Below are positions 1 through 9,000 of a DNA stretch of 13,377 bases, in pieces; within the stretch, counting starts at the first letter, position 1, and every line of letters begins with the position of its first letter. Made by a program: the position numbers and the translations under genes. Source of the stretch: Stephanodiscus triporus (Eukaryota; Bacillariophyta; Thalassiosirophyceae; Thalassiosirales; Thalassiosiraceae); the NCBI GenBank assembly GCA_036939755.1, contig JALLAZ010000620.1:1-13377 (forward strand), in the 5' to 3' direction. Under the pieces are notes generated by a model that had not been told where the DNA came from, did not search any database, and saw nothing but the letters and a program-made list of their open reading frames with translations.

Positions 1-929
1 CGACAAGTCAGCCTAGTACACGTGCGCCAACGGCCAAGCCGACAACAAGACAGCCAACATCCCGGCCCACTACTCGCCAGCCAATCATCAAAAAACCCGC
101 CCTGCCTACAAAAAAAAACTGACAAAAAGAGGGAACCAGGCCTTATTTGTTATTGCAGTTCCACAGTTTCTCCAACCTGTAATTCTGCTCCTCTTACTGC
201 TCCGAGCAGTTGCCGCTCTCCTGGCTAACAATGCAAGAAGACAAATTGTGGAATGTGGACCGGATGTTCGGGGGGAACTTCTTGTTGCTGCTGCGATGGT
301 TTGACTTGTGGTGGGGGCGGAAGCACGGGAACCTGTCGTTAACCATGATCAAGAGCATCATGGGGATGCGGGAAGATGCCTGTTTGATTGCATAATAATT
401 GGTACTTGCGCAATAATAATAGGTTGAAGATTTTTTGTGATTACAGGTTTTATATTTGTAGGTGGGAACGATTCGAACACTCTCTTGACTCTGATTTGGA
501 CCGATGTATGATCTAACCTCTGACTCGTATGCTCGCTTCAAATATCAAAGTCACAAGCATGTTGAACTTGCTAGCGAGGTCCACCGATGAGATTGGTGAA
601 GCAAAGAAGTTATCTGCTCTATTCCAAGCATTAGAAGATTGTAATAAAAAGTAAAAACTCCTCCACCGCACCAAGTCCAAGGCAGATCTGGCTAAATATC
701 CGCCGGAGTTATCGTAGCATCTCTTGCGTGTTGTGCAAGAGATGCGGAGGCTCGCCTCCTGGGACATGCGCCTCGGCAAGTTGGGAAAGATTCTAGTACT
801 TTTTTGCCAAGCTGAGGGACTGTTCAATAGAGACTTTAAGTTGGCATAAAGGATCATACTTGGGTCCAGTCAAAATAAAAGTTATTATACCAATAACGAT
901 GTGACTTCACAACCCCTTTTCGGGTCTTC
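1..929. other. Left intergenic region, no convincing gene
   Basis: I see no gene here that I can support. Short open frames exist on both strands (for example 210-395 plus, 194-541 minus, 513-857 minus), but they overlap one another, carry no recognisable motif and lack the composition of the real genes nearby. One stretch, 541-843 plus, reads as one frame of about 100 codons broken by only two stops (TAA at 652, TAG at 715), with helix-forming, Lys/Leu/Glu-rich sequence such as EAKKLSALFQALEDCNKK. It may be a decayed coding fragment, but the minus strand is also open there, so the evidence is weak. The right end, from about 850, is probably the 3' untranslated part of the minus-strand gene ending at 930. 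Confidence 0.5.
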
Positions 930-3536
930 TTATGAAAAAAGCCGTGATGGCGTTCTTGACTTATAGCGATGCCGGTGCTTTAGTCTGGTCGCGTAATGCT
1001 TAAGAACCGTATTCGTCGCAGAATTCATGGTACGGATACCACCCGTGGGATCTGGAAGCTCGGGTCCATCTGCGTTGTCCAAATCATCTCCCATTGACAG
1101 TAAATGGTTCATGTGATTTAATCTTTCTGATAAAAAATCTTGCCTCTCCTTCTGAATCGATGTCTTAGCTACCGCAAACGGATCGATACCCCAAAGCCAT
1201 GCTTTGATCAAGGCCCGATGCTCCCCGAGGGCGATGAGCTGACCGCAAGTGAACGCATCACATTTCCCGCAAAGTATGATCGAGCTGGGTTGATTCCCTG
1301 ATACGGTCTTGGCGTTGCCACCAACACCATTCGTACTGCTTTGGGATAGCATGGAGTCGTTTCGTAGAATCATTGGCGGAGAACCGGGACTGTCGTATCT
1401 TCTAACGCTGCCACCGGCATTGCTGGTACCGAATGCGAGTGTGTCAGCGCGAGCAAATAACGAGCACATTCTCTTGTCGTGATTCGCTACAAGCGAATCT
1501 TCTGTAGCGTTGCCGGGGTCAAGCGTCGTGATAAACTCGATGGACTTGAGATTCGTTCCACGGCCAACAATATTGTACGCATAAGATCCACCGTCGATGA
1601 CAGGATGGGGCCCCCCGTTTCTTCCAACGGAGCTAGACTTCGTCGTCGGCATCCTTCCGGAAGCACCCAGCACCTTATTTTCCAGCGAAGCAACGAACTC
1701 ATGGTACGAGCCGAAAGCTCCAACGAATGGATCTAAGACCCTTCCGCTCGATAGCAAGAAGGCCTCATTCCAAAGGTCGATCAGGGAAAGTATGATGGGA
1801 ATATTCTGACGAGGACAGGTGTCCACGAAGTGTTTGTCCATGTCGTGCGCTCCCAACAGAAAAGTGGATGTGATGTCCCATCCAAAGACTAGTGAAAGTG
1901 GCTGCGATGGGAGTGTGGAGCACGTTTCGATCGCGTTGAATGACAAAAATGCCGAGGGTCCGAACACACCATAACGAAAGTCTTTTAGCCGGGAAACTTT
2001 AATGCCACTCACCAGAATGCCCGCCACCGAACACGCGCTGAATGCCTCGCACCTCGAGTGCCGTGGGAGCAAGAAGGCATTGCCTGGATGCGAGCCCCTG
2101 AACGATCCCTCGTTTCCCGTCACCATATACATGTGTTTCCGTACGATCTCCTCCGCCCGCGCTCTGTTGTTGCCACCGCCATCGCCCTTCCAATTCGACA
2201 TCAATCCAGAAAGCAACCAATCCCTAATGGCCGAGTTTATCTCTCCGCACTCGCGTCCCCCCTCCGAGTCCACGTCGACTGTCACCACCAAAGTCGTCGC
2301 CGGTATGAGCTCCGATAGGACCTCCCCCATGGCGCTAGGATCTATAGAAGTCAGTATCCTCAACTTCCTTCGTCGCAACGAGGTGGTCGTTGACGACGAC
2401 GACGACGACGACGAGCCGCCGCCAGAGGAGGAGGAGATTTCTCGGTCCGACCTGCCCCGGGCGGCGGCGGACTTGAAGGGGGTCGTGACCATGCTGACGA
2501 CGCCGTCGGCCGCGGCCTGCAGCGTCGACGCCATCGTGGGCTGTCCCCCCCCCCCGCCCGCGCCGCCCGTCGACGAAGACGGCCAAACCCCCCCGCTCGT
2601 CGATCCCGTCGTCGCGTCCAACGACGATGACGACGGTCCGATCGATCCGCAGGACGGATCGACCAATGAGGCCTCGCGTCCGACCCCGTCGTGCGCGATC
2701 GCACGATGCGCGAACTCCAGCGCGTGCGGCAGTACGACTCCCTCCCCCCCCGCGACCAACACGAGGACGTCGCACAGAGGACGACCGGACGCGCCGCGGA
2801 TTTTCCCCCGCCTTACGGATTCCGATATCCGTCGTACCCTCCTCCAGTCCGCGTGGACGTCGTCGAGCGCGTTCTTCCTCGAACTGTCGTCCGATTGTGG
2901 ATCCCGGACGAACATGCCCATCCCGGCGGGCATGCGCAGGGCGAGGTGCATGCTGCCGCATCCCTCCGACATCTCGGACGTCGTCGCGCCGTCGCCGTCG
3001 TCGTCGTCGTCGTCGTCGCTCTTGTCCCGATTCGCGCCTCGTCTCAATGTGTCGCTCGCGAAGGACACGGTCGGCGAACGGAAGTAGTGGTCGCGGTCGT
3101 CGTCTTCGTCTCGGCCGTCGTCGTATTCGCATTCGCGCCCACGGCCTCCTCCGCCCTCGCTCGGCCCGTCGCCGCCGCCGTCTTCCCGCCGTTTCCTCGA
3201 CGATCCCGAACACGGCGCGAGCCTGCCATACGCCAGGTCGAGTATCCTCTCCCTCACCTCCATCGCCGCGAAGTACCGCAGGAGGTGTCCCATCGTGTCG
3301 GACGTCGTCCGCTGTCGCGACCAGTCCACGATGAGCAGGTGCCCGTCGTCGTCGCCGTTCCCGCCGCCGTCGGCGGAGCGATGGACGGCGATGAAGTCGT
3401 CGTCGACTCCGACGCCGGCATCGCGGCGGCCTCGAAGGTCGACCAGACGCAGGGATCCGACGTCGTCCTCGGCGTGCCGACGCAGCGCGGACCACGCCTG
3501 GGCCGGACGGATGATGCTGGTCAGCGCGAATACCAT
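930..3536 (-). CDS. Glucose-6-phosphate isomerase-like protein, probably catalytically inactive
   Basis: Uninterrupted 868-residue ORF, no intron. It follows the phosphoglucose isomerase fold from end to end: an N-terminal W..L..H segment and a GHLLIVDWS block (family: G.ILIDYSKN); HLALR near residue 196; KIRGASGRPLCDVLVL leading into the first SIS domain near 256; TSIDPSAMGEVLSEL; LLGAHDMDKHF near 560 (family: LLSGAHxMDQHF); GRGTN near 658; DTLAFG; GNQPSSIIL; and ALGEHRALIK. Family members are about 550-600 residues; the excess is low-complexity Asp, Gly, Ser and Arg sequence around residues 100-195 and 280-395. Catalytic positions look lost: the Glu of ESNGK is G624 (GASGR), the His of IHQGT is G658 (VGRGT), the Arg of GGRYS is Pro (FGPSA), and SKTFTTQET and GIGGSDLG are not kept. 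Only the catalytic Lys seems retained (K796). The start at 3536 gives the full family N-terminus. I infer a pseudoenzyme or regulator; normal GPI activity in glycolysis is unlikely. Membership is clear, role unknown. Confidence 0.88.
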   Translation of the reverse strand: MVFALTSIIRPAQAWSALRRHAEDDVGSLRLVDLRGRRDAGVGVDDDFIAVHRSADGGGNGDDDGHLLIVDWSRQRTTSDTMGHLLRYFAAMEVRERILDLAYGRLAPCSGSSRKRREDGGGDGPSEGGGGRGRECEYDDGRDEDDDRDHYFRSPTVSFASDTLRRGANRDKSDDDDDDDGDGATTSEMSEGCGSMHLALRMPAGMGMFVRDPQSDDSSRKNALDDVHADWRRVRRISESVRRGKIRGASGRPLCDVLVLVAGGEGVVLPHALEFAHRAIAHDGVGREASLVDPSCGSIGPSSSSLDATTGSTSGGVWPSSSTGGAGGGGGQPTMASTLQAAADGVVSMVTTPFKSAAARGRSDREISSSSGGGSSSSSSSSTTTSLRRRKLRILTSIDPSAMGEVLSELIPATTLVVTVDVDSEGGRECGEINSAIRDWLLSGLMSNWKGDGGGNNRARAEEIVRKHMYMVTGNEGSFRGSHPGNAFLLPRHSRCEAFSACSVAGILVSGIKVSRLKDFRYGVFGPSAFLSFNAIETCSTLPSQPLSLVFGWDITSTFLLGAHDMDKHFVDTCPRQNIPIILSLIDLWNEAFLLSSGRVLDPFVGAFGSYHEFVASLENKVLGASGRMPTTKSSSVGRNGGPHPVIDGGSYAYNIVGRGTNLKSIEFITTLDPGNATEDSLVANHDKRMCSLFARADTLAFGTSNAGGSVRRYDSPGSPPMILRNDSMLSQSSTNGVGGNAKTVSGNQPSSIILCGKCDAFTCGQLIALGEHRALIKAWLWGIDPFAVAKTSIQKERQDFLSERLNHMNHLLSMGDDLDNADGPELPDPTGGIRTMNSATNTVLKHYATRLKHRHRYKSRTPSRLFS
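2392..2412. repeat. (GAC)7 microsatellite inside the GPI-like gene
   Basis: Seven perfect GAC units on the plus strand. On the coding (minus) strand the tract is read as part of a serine run in a low-complexity insertion of the GPI-like protein. It lies at the inner edge of the GC-rich 5' part of the gene. Confidence 0.9.
2997..3017. repeat. (GTC)7 microsatellite inside the GPI-like gene
   Basis: Seven perfect GTC units on the plus strand, read on the coding strand as a run of Asp (GAC) codons in the N-terminal low-complexity insertion. It is in inverted orientation to the GAC tract at 2392-2412 of the same gene. Confidence 0.9.
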
Positions 3537-4283
3537 TGCTGAGATCGGAGTATGATAGAGTGTAGAAAAGAATAGTTAATAAAACCTCTCTATCTATCGT
3601 ATGCGTCAAGTCGTAATACTCAACAATATATTATGATACCATCTTCTTCTCTACTTTTTTCTTTTTCTCCCTCGAGTTTCATTCTCCATGCCAGTTGTCG
3701 CAACAGCCGCCATCTAAATATTAATCGCAATTTGATTATTTTATCAAGGCTGGGGTGGAACTTGTTGCATCAATAATGAGATTGAGATGTCATTGGCTGA
3801 GGAGTCCATCTCTCTGGCCGTGGCTCGCTGGTCGGGCAAGGCATGGCCCTTGTCGCATCATAGAGTATCTCCCTGGTGTCTACTCTATCAACTCCCTGAT
3901 AGTCCTAGATTCGCCATCTGCCGTTGTCATCACTCGCTGTCTCCACTGTCGATTGCCGCTGATCATATTATTTCCAGCCCATTCTCACTTCCGCTCTCAC
4001 TACCACAGCGAGTCGCCAATTGGCACAGGAATATCTCGACGCCTTATCAGCCCGCGGAGGATGCTGCCTGAATATGCCGCCTATTTAGTATTTCAATGGC
4101 CGAGGGTGTTGCCAAGGCCAAGGGACACCCAGTTCCTGGCACATGCTAGTGTTGGGGCTGCAAGGGGTTGTGACAAGTTTCTGTTCCTTTGTCCCTCTTG
4201 TCGGAACCCCCGAAACAAATCGAAAATTTCGCCGGAATGAAAAATCGTTATGGCCAGCTTCATACCCGGCAGATAGCGACAAA
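3537..4283. other. Intergenic region upstream of the GPI-like gene and downstream of the membrane-protein gene
   Basis: About 750 bp with lower GC than the coding blocks on either side. The left part should hold the promoter and 5' leader of the minus-strand GPI-like gene, including a CT-rich stretch around 3643-3685. The right part should hold the 3' end of the minus-strand membrane-protein gene. A 161-codon frame runs 3755-4240 on the plus strand, but it has no ATG at its start, no recognisable domain and overlaps other open frames, so I do not call it a gene. Confidence 0.5.
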
Positions 4284-5837
4284 TCATCTAACGTTTATGT
4301 ACTCATCCGTCTCCTTGTCATCTTTTTCAACGTCATCGGAGTCAGTCGCCTCTGTCCCATCGTCATCATCGTCGCCGATGTCGTCGTCGTCGTCGTCTCC
4401 GCCGACGTCGTCATCGCACCTCACGAAATCGTCGAGCAACATATCCGTGATCCCATTTTCGTCCAGCGTTCTAAGGAACATGGCCTTGTCCAAGTAGGGA
4501 TAGTCGCCCACCCACGCGACGGCCTCGACCGCCGCCGGCGCGCCGATCCCGATCCCGCCGTCGTCGTCGACGACGTCGTTCGCGTCCGCGACGTCCAGCA
4601 CGCAAAAATCCGTCATCCCGGCGAGCTTGCGAAATTCCCTCCCCGCGCTCAGCAGCACGCCCACAGCGATCATCCCCGGACGTATGCCGAGGTACCCCTC
4701 CGACATGCGGCTGTGTACCTGCATGCCCCTGCCCGCGTCGTCCGACAGACGCAACCTCAGCTTCCAGGGTATGCCCGTGACGCTTTCGAGCTCGTCGTTC
4801 GACATGGCGTATCCGTCGAATTCCGACAGGTCGTACTCGTCGTCGACATCCGCGCGCGCGTCGTCCACGACGCATACGTCATCGACGCGAGCGACGTAGT
4901 ACGCCCCGTACAGCCCTCGCCTGTCCTCCTCCGATGGCGGTCGGCCGTCGTCGTCGTCGATGTCGTCGTCCATCCAAACGTCGACAAGGTCCCTGCCGCC
5001 CGCCAATTCCCAATTCCTCTGATACGCCTTGAATTCCGGTCCCAATATCGGCCAGAATAGGAATATTATCCCGAGGCACGTCGCGAGGAATTGTCCGACG
5101 ACGAACGACACGAAGTACGCGAACATGCTCCCGAGGAAGGCCACCGCCGCCCCCTCGAAGAGCGAATCGTACCGCTCGCGCGGGGTACGTCCGAGGTACG
5201 ACACGTACTGGTCGCCGGTGGGGGACAGGCCGCGTCGGCCCGCGGACGTGGGGAGTATCGACCCGAGCTCGTTCGCGGGGGCCGGGAGGAGGGACGTGCG
5301 TCGTCGGATGGCGGAGGACGAATCGCGGCGGCGGCGGTGGCGGTAGTCGTAGTCGTCGTAGTAGTCGTCGTAGTAGTCGTCGTCGACGAAGAGGACGCGC
5401 CCCCCCGGCATCGACGACGACGACGACGACGACGACGCTCCTCCTGGTCGTCGTCGTCGTCGTCGTCGTCCCGCGGCCGCGAAGAACGACACCGGGGGGG
5501 AGGATGATCGTCGAGTGGCGGCGGCTGCGGCGGCGGCAACGCGCGCGGGACAGTGGAGGAGGAAGGCGGGGACCTTCGGGGGGGGCGGGGGGGGCGGCCG
5601 GCGGCCGACGGGGGGTGGCAGATGCCGCCGCGAATCGGTACGACGAGGACGAACGTCGTCGGCGGGGCGACGTTCGCGACCGCGCGCGTCGTCGTCGCGC
5701 CACCATCGCGACTGTCCGAGGGGGATGATCGCCGCCTCGGCCGGGACGACTTCGTGGCATTTCGTATGCGACGACGACGACGATGCGACGCCCGCGACGA
5801 TGAGCGATAACGACGGGAGCAACGTCGATCGCTTCAT
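4284..5837 (-). CDS. Signal-peptide-bearing membrane protein with acidic tail, function unknown
   Basis: A 517-residue protein when started at the ATG at 5837, which gives a basic-plus-hydrophobic leader (MKRSTLLPSLSLIVAGVAS). The frame stays open to 5957, but that start would bury the leader behind about 40 residues. Residues about 35-170 are low-complexity Pro/Arg/Ala/Ser and a Tyr/Asp repeat, typical of a poorly conserved transit or linker region. Residues about 228-266 form a strong hydrophobic segment, enough for a helical hairpin, ending in WPILGPEFKAYQRNWEL, the most conserved-looking block. A soluble domain follows (around GIPWKLRLRLSDDAG, then GYLGIRPGMIAVGVLLSAG), then a highly acidic Asp-rich C-terminus. 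I do not recognise a named family. The leader plus basic region is compatible with a diatom plastid or endomembrane protein (inference). It is divergent from ISWI with only 227 bp between the start codons. Confidence 0.75.
   Translation of the reverse strand: MKRSTLLPSLSLIVAGVASSSSSHTKCHEVVPAEAAIIPLGQSRWWRDDDARGRERRPADDVRPRRTDSRRHLPPPVGRRPPPPPPPKVPAFLLHCPARVAAAAAAATRRSSSPPVSFFAAAGRRRRRRRPGGASSSSSSSSMPGGRVLFVDDDYYDDYYDDYDYRHRRRRDSSSAIRRRTSLLPAPANELGSILPTSAGRRGLSPTGDQYVSYLGRTPRERYDSLFEGAAVAFLGSMFAYFVSFVVGQFLATCLGIIFLFWPILGPEFKAYQRNWELAGGRDLVDVWMDDDIDDDDGRPPSEEDRRGLYGAYYVARVDDVCVVDDARADVDDEYDLSEFDGYAMSNDELESVTGIPWKLRLRLSDDAGRGMQVHSRMSEGYLGIRPGMIAVGVLLSAGREFRKLAGMTDFCVLDVADANDVVDDDGGIGIGAPAAVEAVAWVGDYPYLDKAMFLRTLDENGITDMLLDDFVRCDDDVGGDDDDDDIGDDDDDGTEATDSDDVEKDDKETDEYINVR
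5413..5470. repeat. Perfect 24-bp inverted repeat: (GAC)8, 10-nt spacer, (GTC)8
   Basis: The left arm 5413-5436 is eight GAC units, the spacer 5437-5446 is GCTCCTCCTG, and the right arm 5447-5470 is eight GTC units, the exact reverse complement of the left arm. It lies inside the membrane-protein gene, where the coding strand reads it as a run of eight Arg, a short Pro-Gly-Gly-Ala linker and a run of eight Ser. Both the DNA and the mRNA could form a 24-bp hairpin. Confidence 0.93.
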
Positions 5838-6064
5838 GAAAGTTATTATTATTATTGTTATTATTTGTTGTCCGGGATGTAATGATGTGGACGGCCGGAG
5901 AAGAGAGAAAGAGAGTGTGAGTGGTCTGTCAGCCTCCTCCTCTGTGTTTGAAAACAATTAGCGGGGATCCCCTCTCGCCCGCTGTTTTTAGCCAATGACC
6001 ACCTTCTTCGAGTGTACCATATACCATATAATATTACACGCAGTGCATCGATACAGCAGTAACC
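5838..6064. promoter_or_regulatory. Compact divergent promoter between the membrane-protein gene and ISWI
   Basis: Only 227 bp separate the two start codons, so both promoters and 5' leaders must lie here. The left end carries an ATT-rich microsatellite (5843-5866) just upstream of the minus-strand ATG. The right end carries a tandem ACCATAT ACCATAT motif at about 6017-6030 followed by an AT-rich stretch, 35 to 50 bp before the ISWI ATG. The role of these motifs is inference; no core promoter element was proven. Confidence 0.55.
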
Positions 6065-9000
6065 ATGGCCGACGACAATCGCGAAGACGTTAGGAAGCCC
6101 CCCGCCGCCGAGGCCGGCGACGAAGATGACTCCGACGTGGAGATGGAAGGTGAGTTGATTACCTAGTTTCTTTGGGCGATGTTCCAAGTGTGTCATTGTT
6201 GTCCATCCATACCCTCCTTCCTCACCACCATGTTGGGTTCATTCGACATTATAATATTATGATGTGTTGTCTGTCTGGCTGGGGGGGGGGGGGGGGCACA
6301 GGCATCGACATGTCCGAGGACGAGGAGGCCGCCGTCCCCGACGACGAGCTTGACGACGACGACGCGCCGCCCCCTTCGCTGGGGGCCGACGACGACGACG
6401 ACGACGACGAGCATCAGAAGTCCGACCTCGAACACGAGAGGGAGGACCTCGAGGAGCTCGAGGCCGCGAGGAAGGAGCGATTGGAATTGCTAGAGGCGGA
6501 ACTCAAGCGCGAGAGGGAGACGATGTCGGCATCGGCATCGGCATCGGCATCGGCATCGTCGGCGGAGAGTCTCGCCGCCGCTTCGCCGATCGACAAATTC
6601 CAATTCCTAGTCGGCCAGTCCGAGGTATTCGCGCACTTCCTCGCCGGGTCCGTCGCCACGTCCGACGCCAGGAAGAGCAAGAAGAAGAGGGGATCGAGGG
6701 GTAAGTCCGATCGCATGACGGAGGCCGAGGAGGACGCGGCGCTTCTCAAGACGGCCGAGTCCGCCCGTCGGACGGTGTATCTCAACCAGCAGCCGAAGAT
6801 ACTGTCGGAAGCGTGCAAGATGCACAAGTATCAGCTCGAGGGGTTGAATTGGATGATCAAACTGCACGATCACGGGATCAACGGCATACTCGCGGACGAG
6901 ATGGGGTTGGGGAAGACGCTACAGACGATATCCCTCCTCGCGTATCTGAGGGAGGCGCGAGGGGTCAAGGGGCCGCACGTGGTCGTGGTGCCCAAGTCGG
7001 TGGTGGGGAATTGGATCAAGGAGTTCAGGAAGTGGTGCCCGAGCATACGGGCGGTGCGCATGGGCGGGACGATGGAGGAGAGGGCGAAGGCACGGGAGGA
7101 ATTCCTGAAGCCGGATCCCGTCACGGGAAAGTACAGGTTCGACGCCCTCGTTTGCTCCTACGAGGCGGTGCTCAAGGAGAAGACGAGCCTGGGTCGTATA
7201 CCGTGGAAGTACCTGATCATCGACGAGGCGCATCGCATCAAGAACGAAAATTCCAGCCTGAGCAAGGCCGTGCGGCTGCTTTCCACGGGCTTCCGTCTCC
7301 TAATCACCGGCACGCCGTTGCAGAACAACCTGCACGAGCTGTGGGCGCTCCTCAACTTCCTCCTGCCGGAGATATTCGGCGACTCCGAGCAGTTCGACGA
7401 GTGGTTCTCCATGTCGGGGAAGGAGGGGCAGTAAGTGTATGCATTCATACGTCGTCGAGGCTGCACTTTTGTTTCTTTTGCGTCTGATTTCTTACGTGGC
7501 ATATGTTGGGGGAAATCTCCATTTGACATTAAAACAGGGAGAACGTGATACGGAAACTGCACACCGTGCTTCGGCCGTTCATGCTCCGGCGCGTGAAGAG
7601 AGACGTGGCGTGCTCCCTCCCCCCGAAGAAGGAAACGAAGCTCTTCATAGGGCTCACCGACATGCAACGGGACTGGTACAAGCGCATCTTGCGCAAGGAC
7701 GCCCACGAGCTCAACGCCCTGGGAGGACCGTCGCACGCGCGTCTGCAGAACGTCCTGATGCACCTTCGCAAGGTTTGCAACCATCCCTACCTCTTCGACG
7801 GCGCCGAGGCCGGTCCGCCGTTCTCGGACGGGCCTCACATATGGGAGAACAGCGGGAAGATGCAGCTGCTGCACAAGCTCATGCCGAAGTTGAAGGCCCA
7901 GGGGTCGAGGGTGCTGATCTTCTGCCAGATGACGCGCGTCCTCGACATACTCGAGGATTACTTGCGTCTCGTCGGCCACGAGTACTGCCGGATCGACGGC
8001 AACACCGACGGCGAGAGCCGAGACTCGCAGATGGAGGTATTCAACAAGCCGGGATCTTCCAAGTTCTGCTTCTTGCTTAGCACGCGTGCGGGTGGGCTGG
8101 GCATCAACCTCGCCACGGCGGACATCGTCATTCTGTACGATAGGTGAGTCGTAAGAGGGGAGAGAAAGGAGAGAGGGGAGGGGGTGGGACATGGAGAGAA
8201 CATTTAACCCCGCCTTCGCTACGGCCGTCCCTAATCATCATGTATTCTCCTTAATTTTTACCGGGAAGCGATTGGAATCCACAAGTGGATTTGCAGGCCA
8301 TGGATCGTGCCCATCGTTTGGGGCAGACGAAGCCGGTCCAGGTATTCCGCTTCGTATCCGAGGGCACCGTGGGTGAGTCATTTATTCGTTTCTTTAAGTT
8401 TTGAATGCTGCATCGCTCATATACATGCCCTTTTTGCATCGGTTCAGAGGAGAAGATTATCGAAAGGGCGGACAAAAAGCTGTTTTTGGATGCAGCCGTC
8501 ATTCAGCAGGGAAGGTTGGCAGAGCAGAACTCGTGAGTGAAGGCTTTCATGTTTTCGCTCTTAAACCTGCTCGTCCCCGTCTCATAACGATATGATTTTC
8601 ATCTACGCAGGAAGTTGAGCAAAACCGAGTTGATGCAAATGGTGAAATTTGGAGCGGACCAGATCATCTCCGGAAATAAGGGCACTTACACCGATGAAGA
8701 CATAGATGTCTTGATCGCCAAGGGCGAAAAAATGACCAGTGAGATGCAGGCGAAGTTACAGCAGAATGCACAGCACAATCTTGCCACGTTTACCCTATCG
8801 GGAGATTTGGAAGGGGACAGCAAGGATACCTTCGACTTCGCGGGCGAAAACTACCGCGATAAGAGGAAAGACGGATCTCTATTCATCGACATGGGAACGC
8901 GTGAACGAAAGCGTGCCAAGTACGACGTTAACGAGTACTACAAGGAGATGATGAGCACGGGAGAGACATCGGGGATGAAAGCACACGCTGCCGATGCCAA

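Noticed and set aside
461..520. tRNA-like T-loop (GTTCGAATC on the minus strand, with a pairable 5-bp stem)
   Set aside because: No 7-bp acceptor partner for the 3' flank, no proper D or anticodon arm, and the span available is too short for a tRNA.
2002..3087. 361-codon open frame on the plus strand opposite the GPI-like gene
   Set aside because: It is a by-product of GC-rich, stop-poor GAC/GTC triplets on the antisense strand. The minus frame carries GPI family motifs from end to end; this one has none.
2335..3609. 424-codon Arg-rich frame on the minus strand overlapping the GPI-like N-terminus
   Set aside because: Arg/Gly low-complexity shadow in the +1 frame of the same strand. It has no domain, and the overlapping frame is clearly the real one.
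3755..4240. 161-codon plus-strand frame in the intergenic region
   Set aside because: It does not begin with ATG, has no domain or leader, and competes with other frames on both strands.
4143..5060. 305-codon plus-strand frame opposite the membrane-protein gene
   Set aside because: Composed mostly of Val/Asp/Arg produced by reading GAC codons in antisense. It crosses the gene end and has no recognisable motif.
7158..8192. 344-codon minus-strand frame opposite ISWI exons 2-3
   Set aside because: It lies wholly antisense to conserved helicase motifs and runs through an intron; it is a shadow of GC-rich coding sequence.
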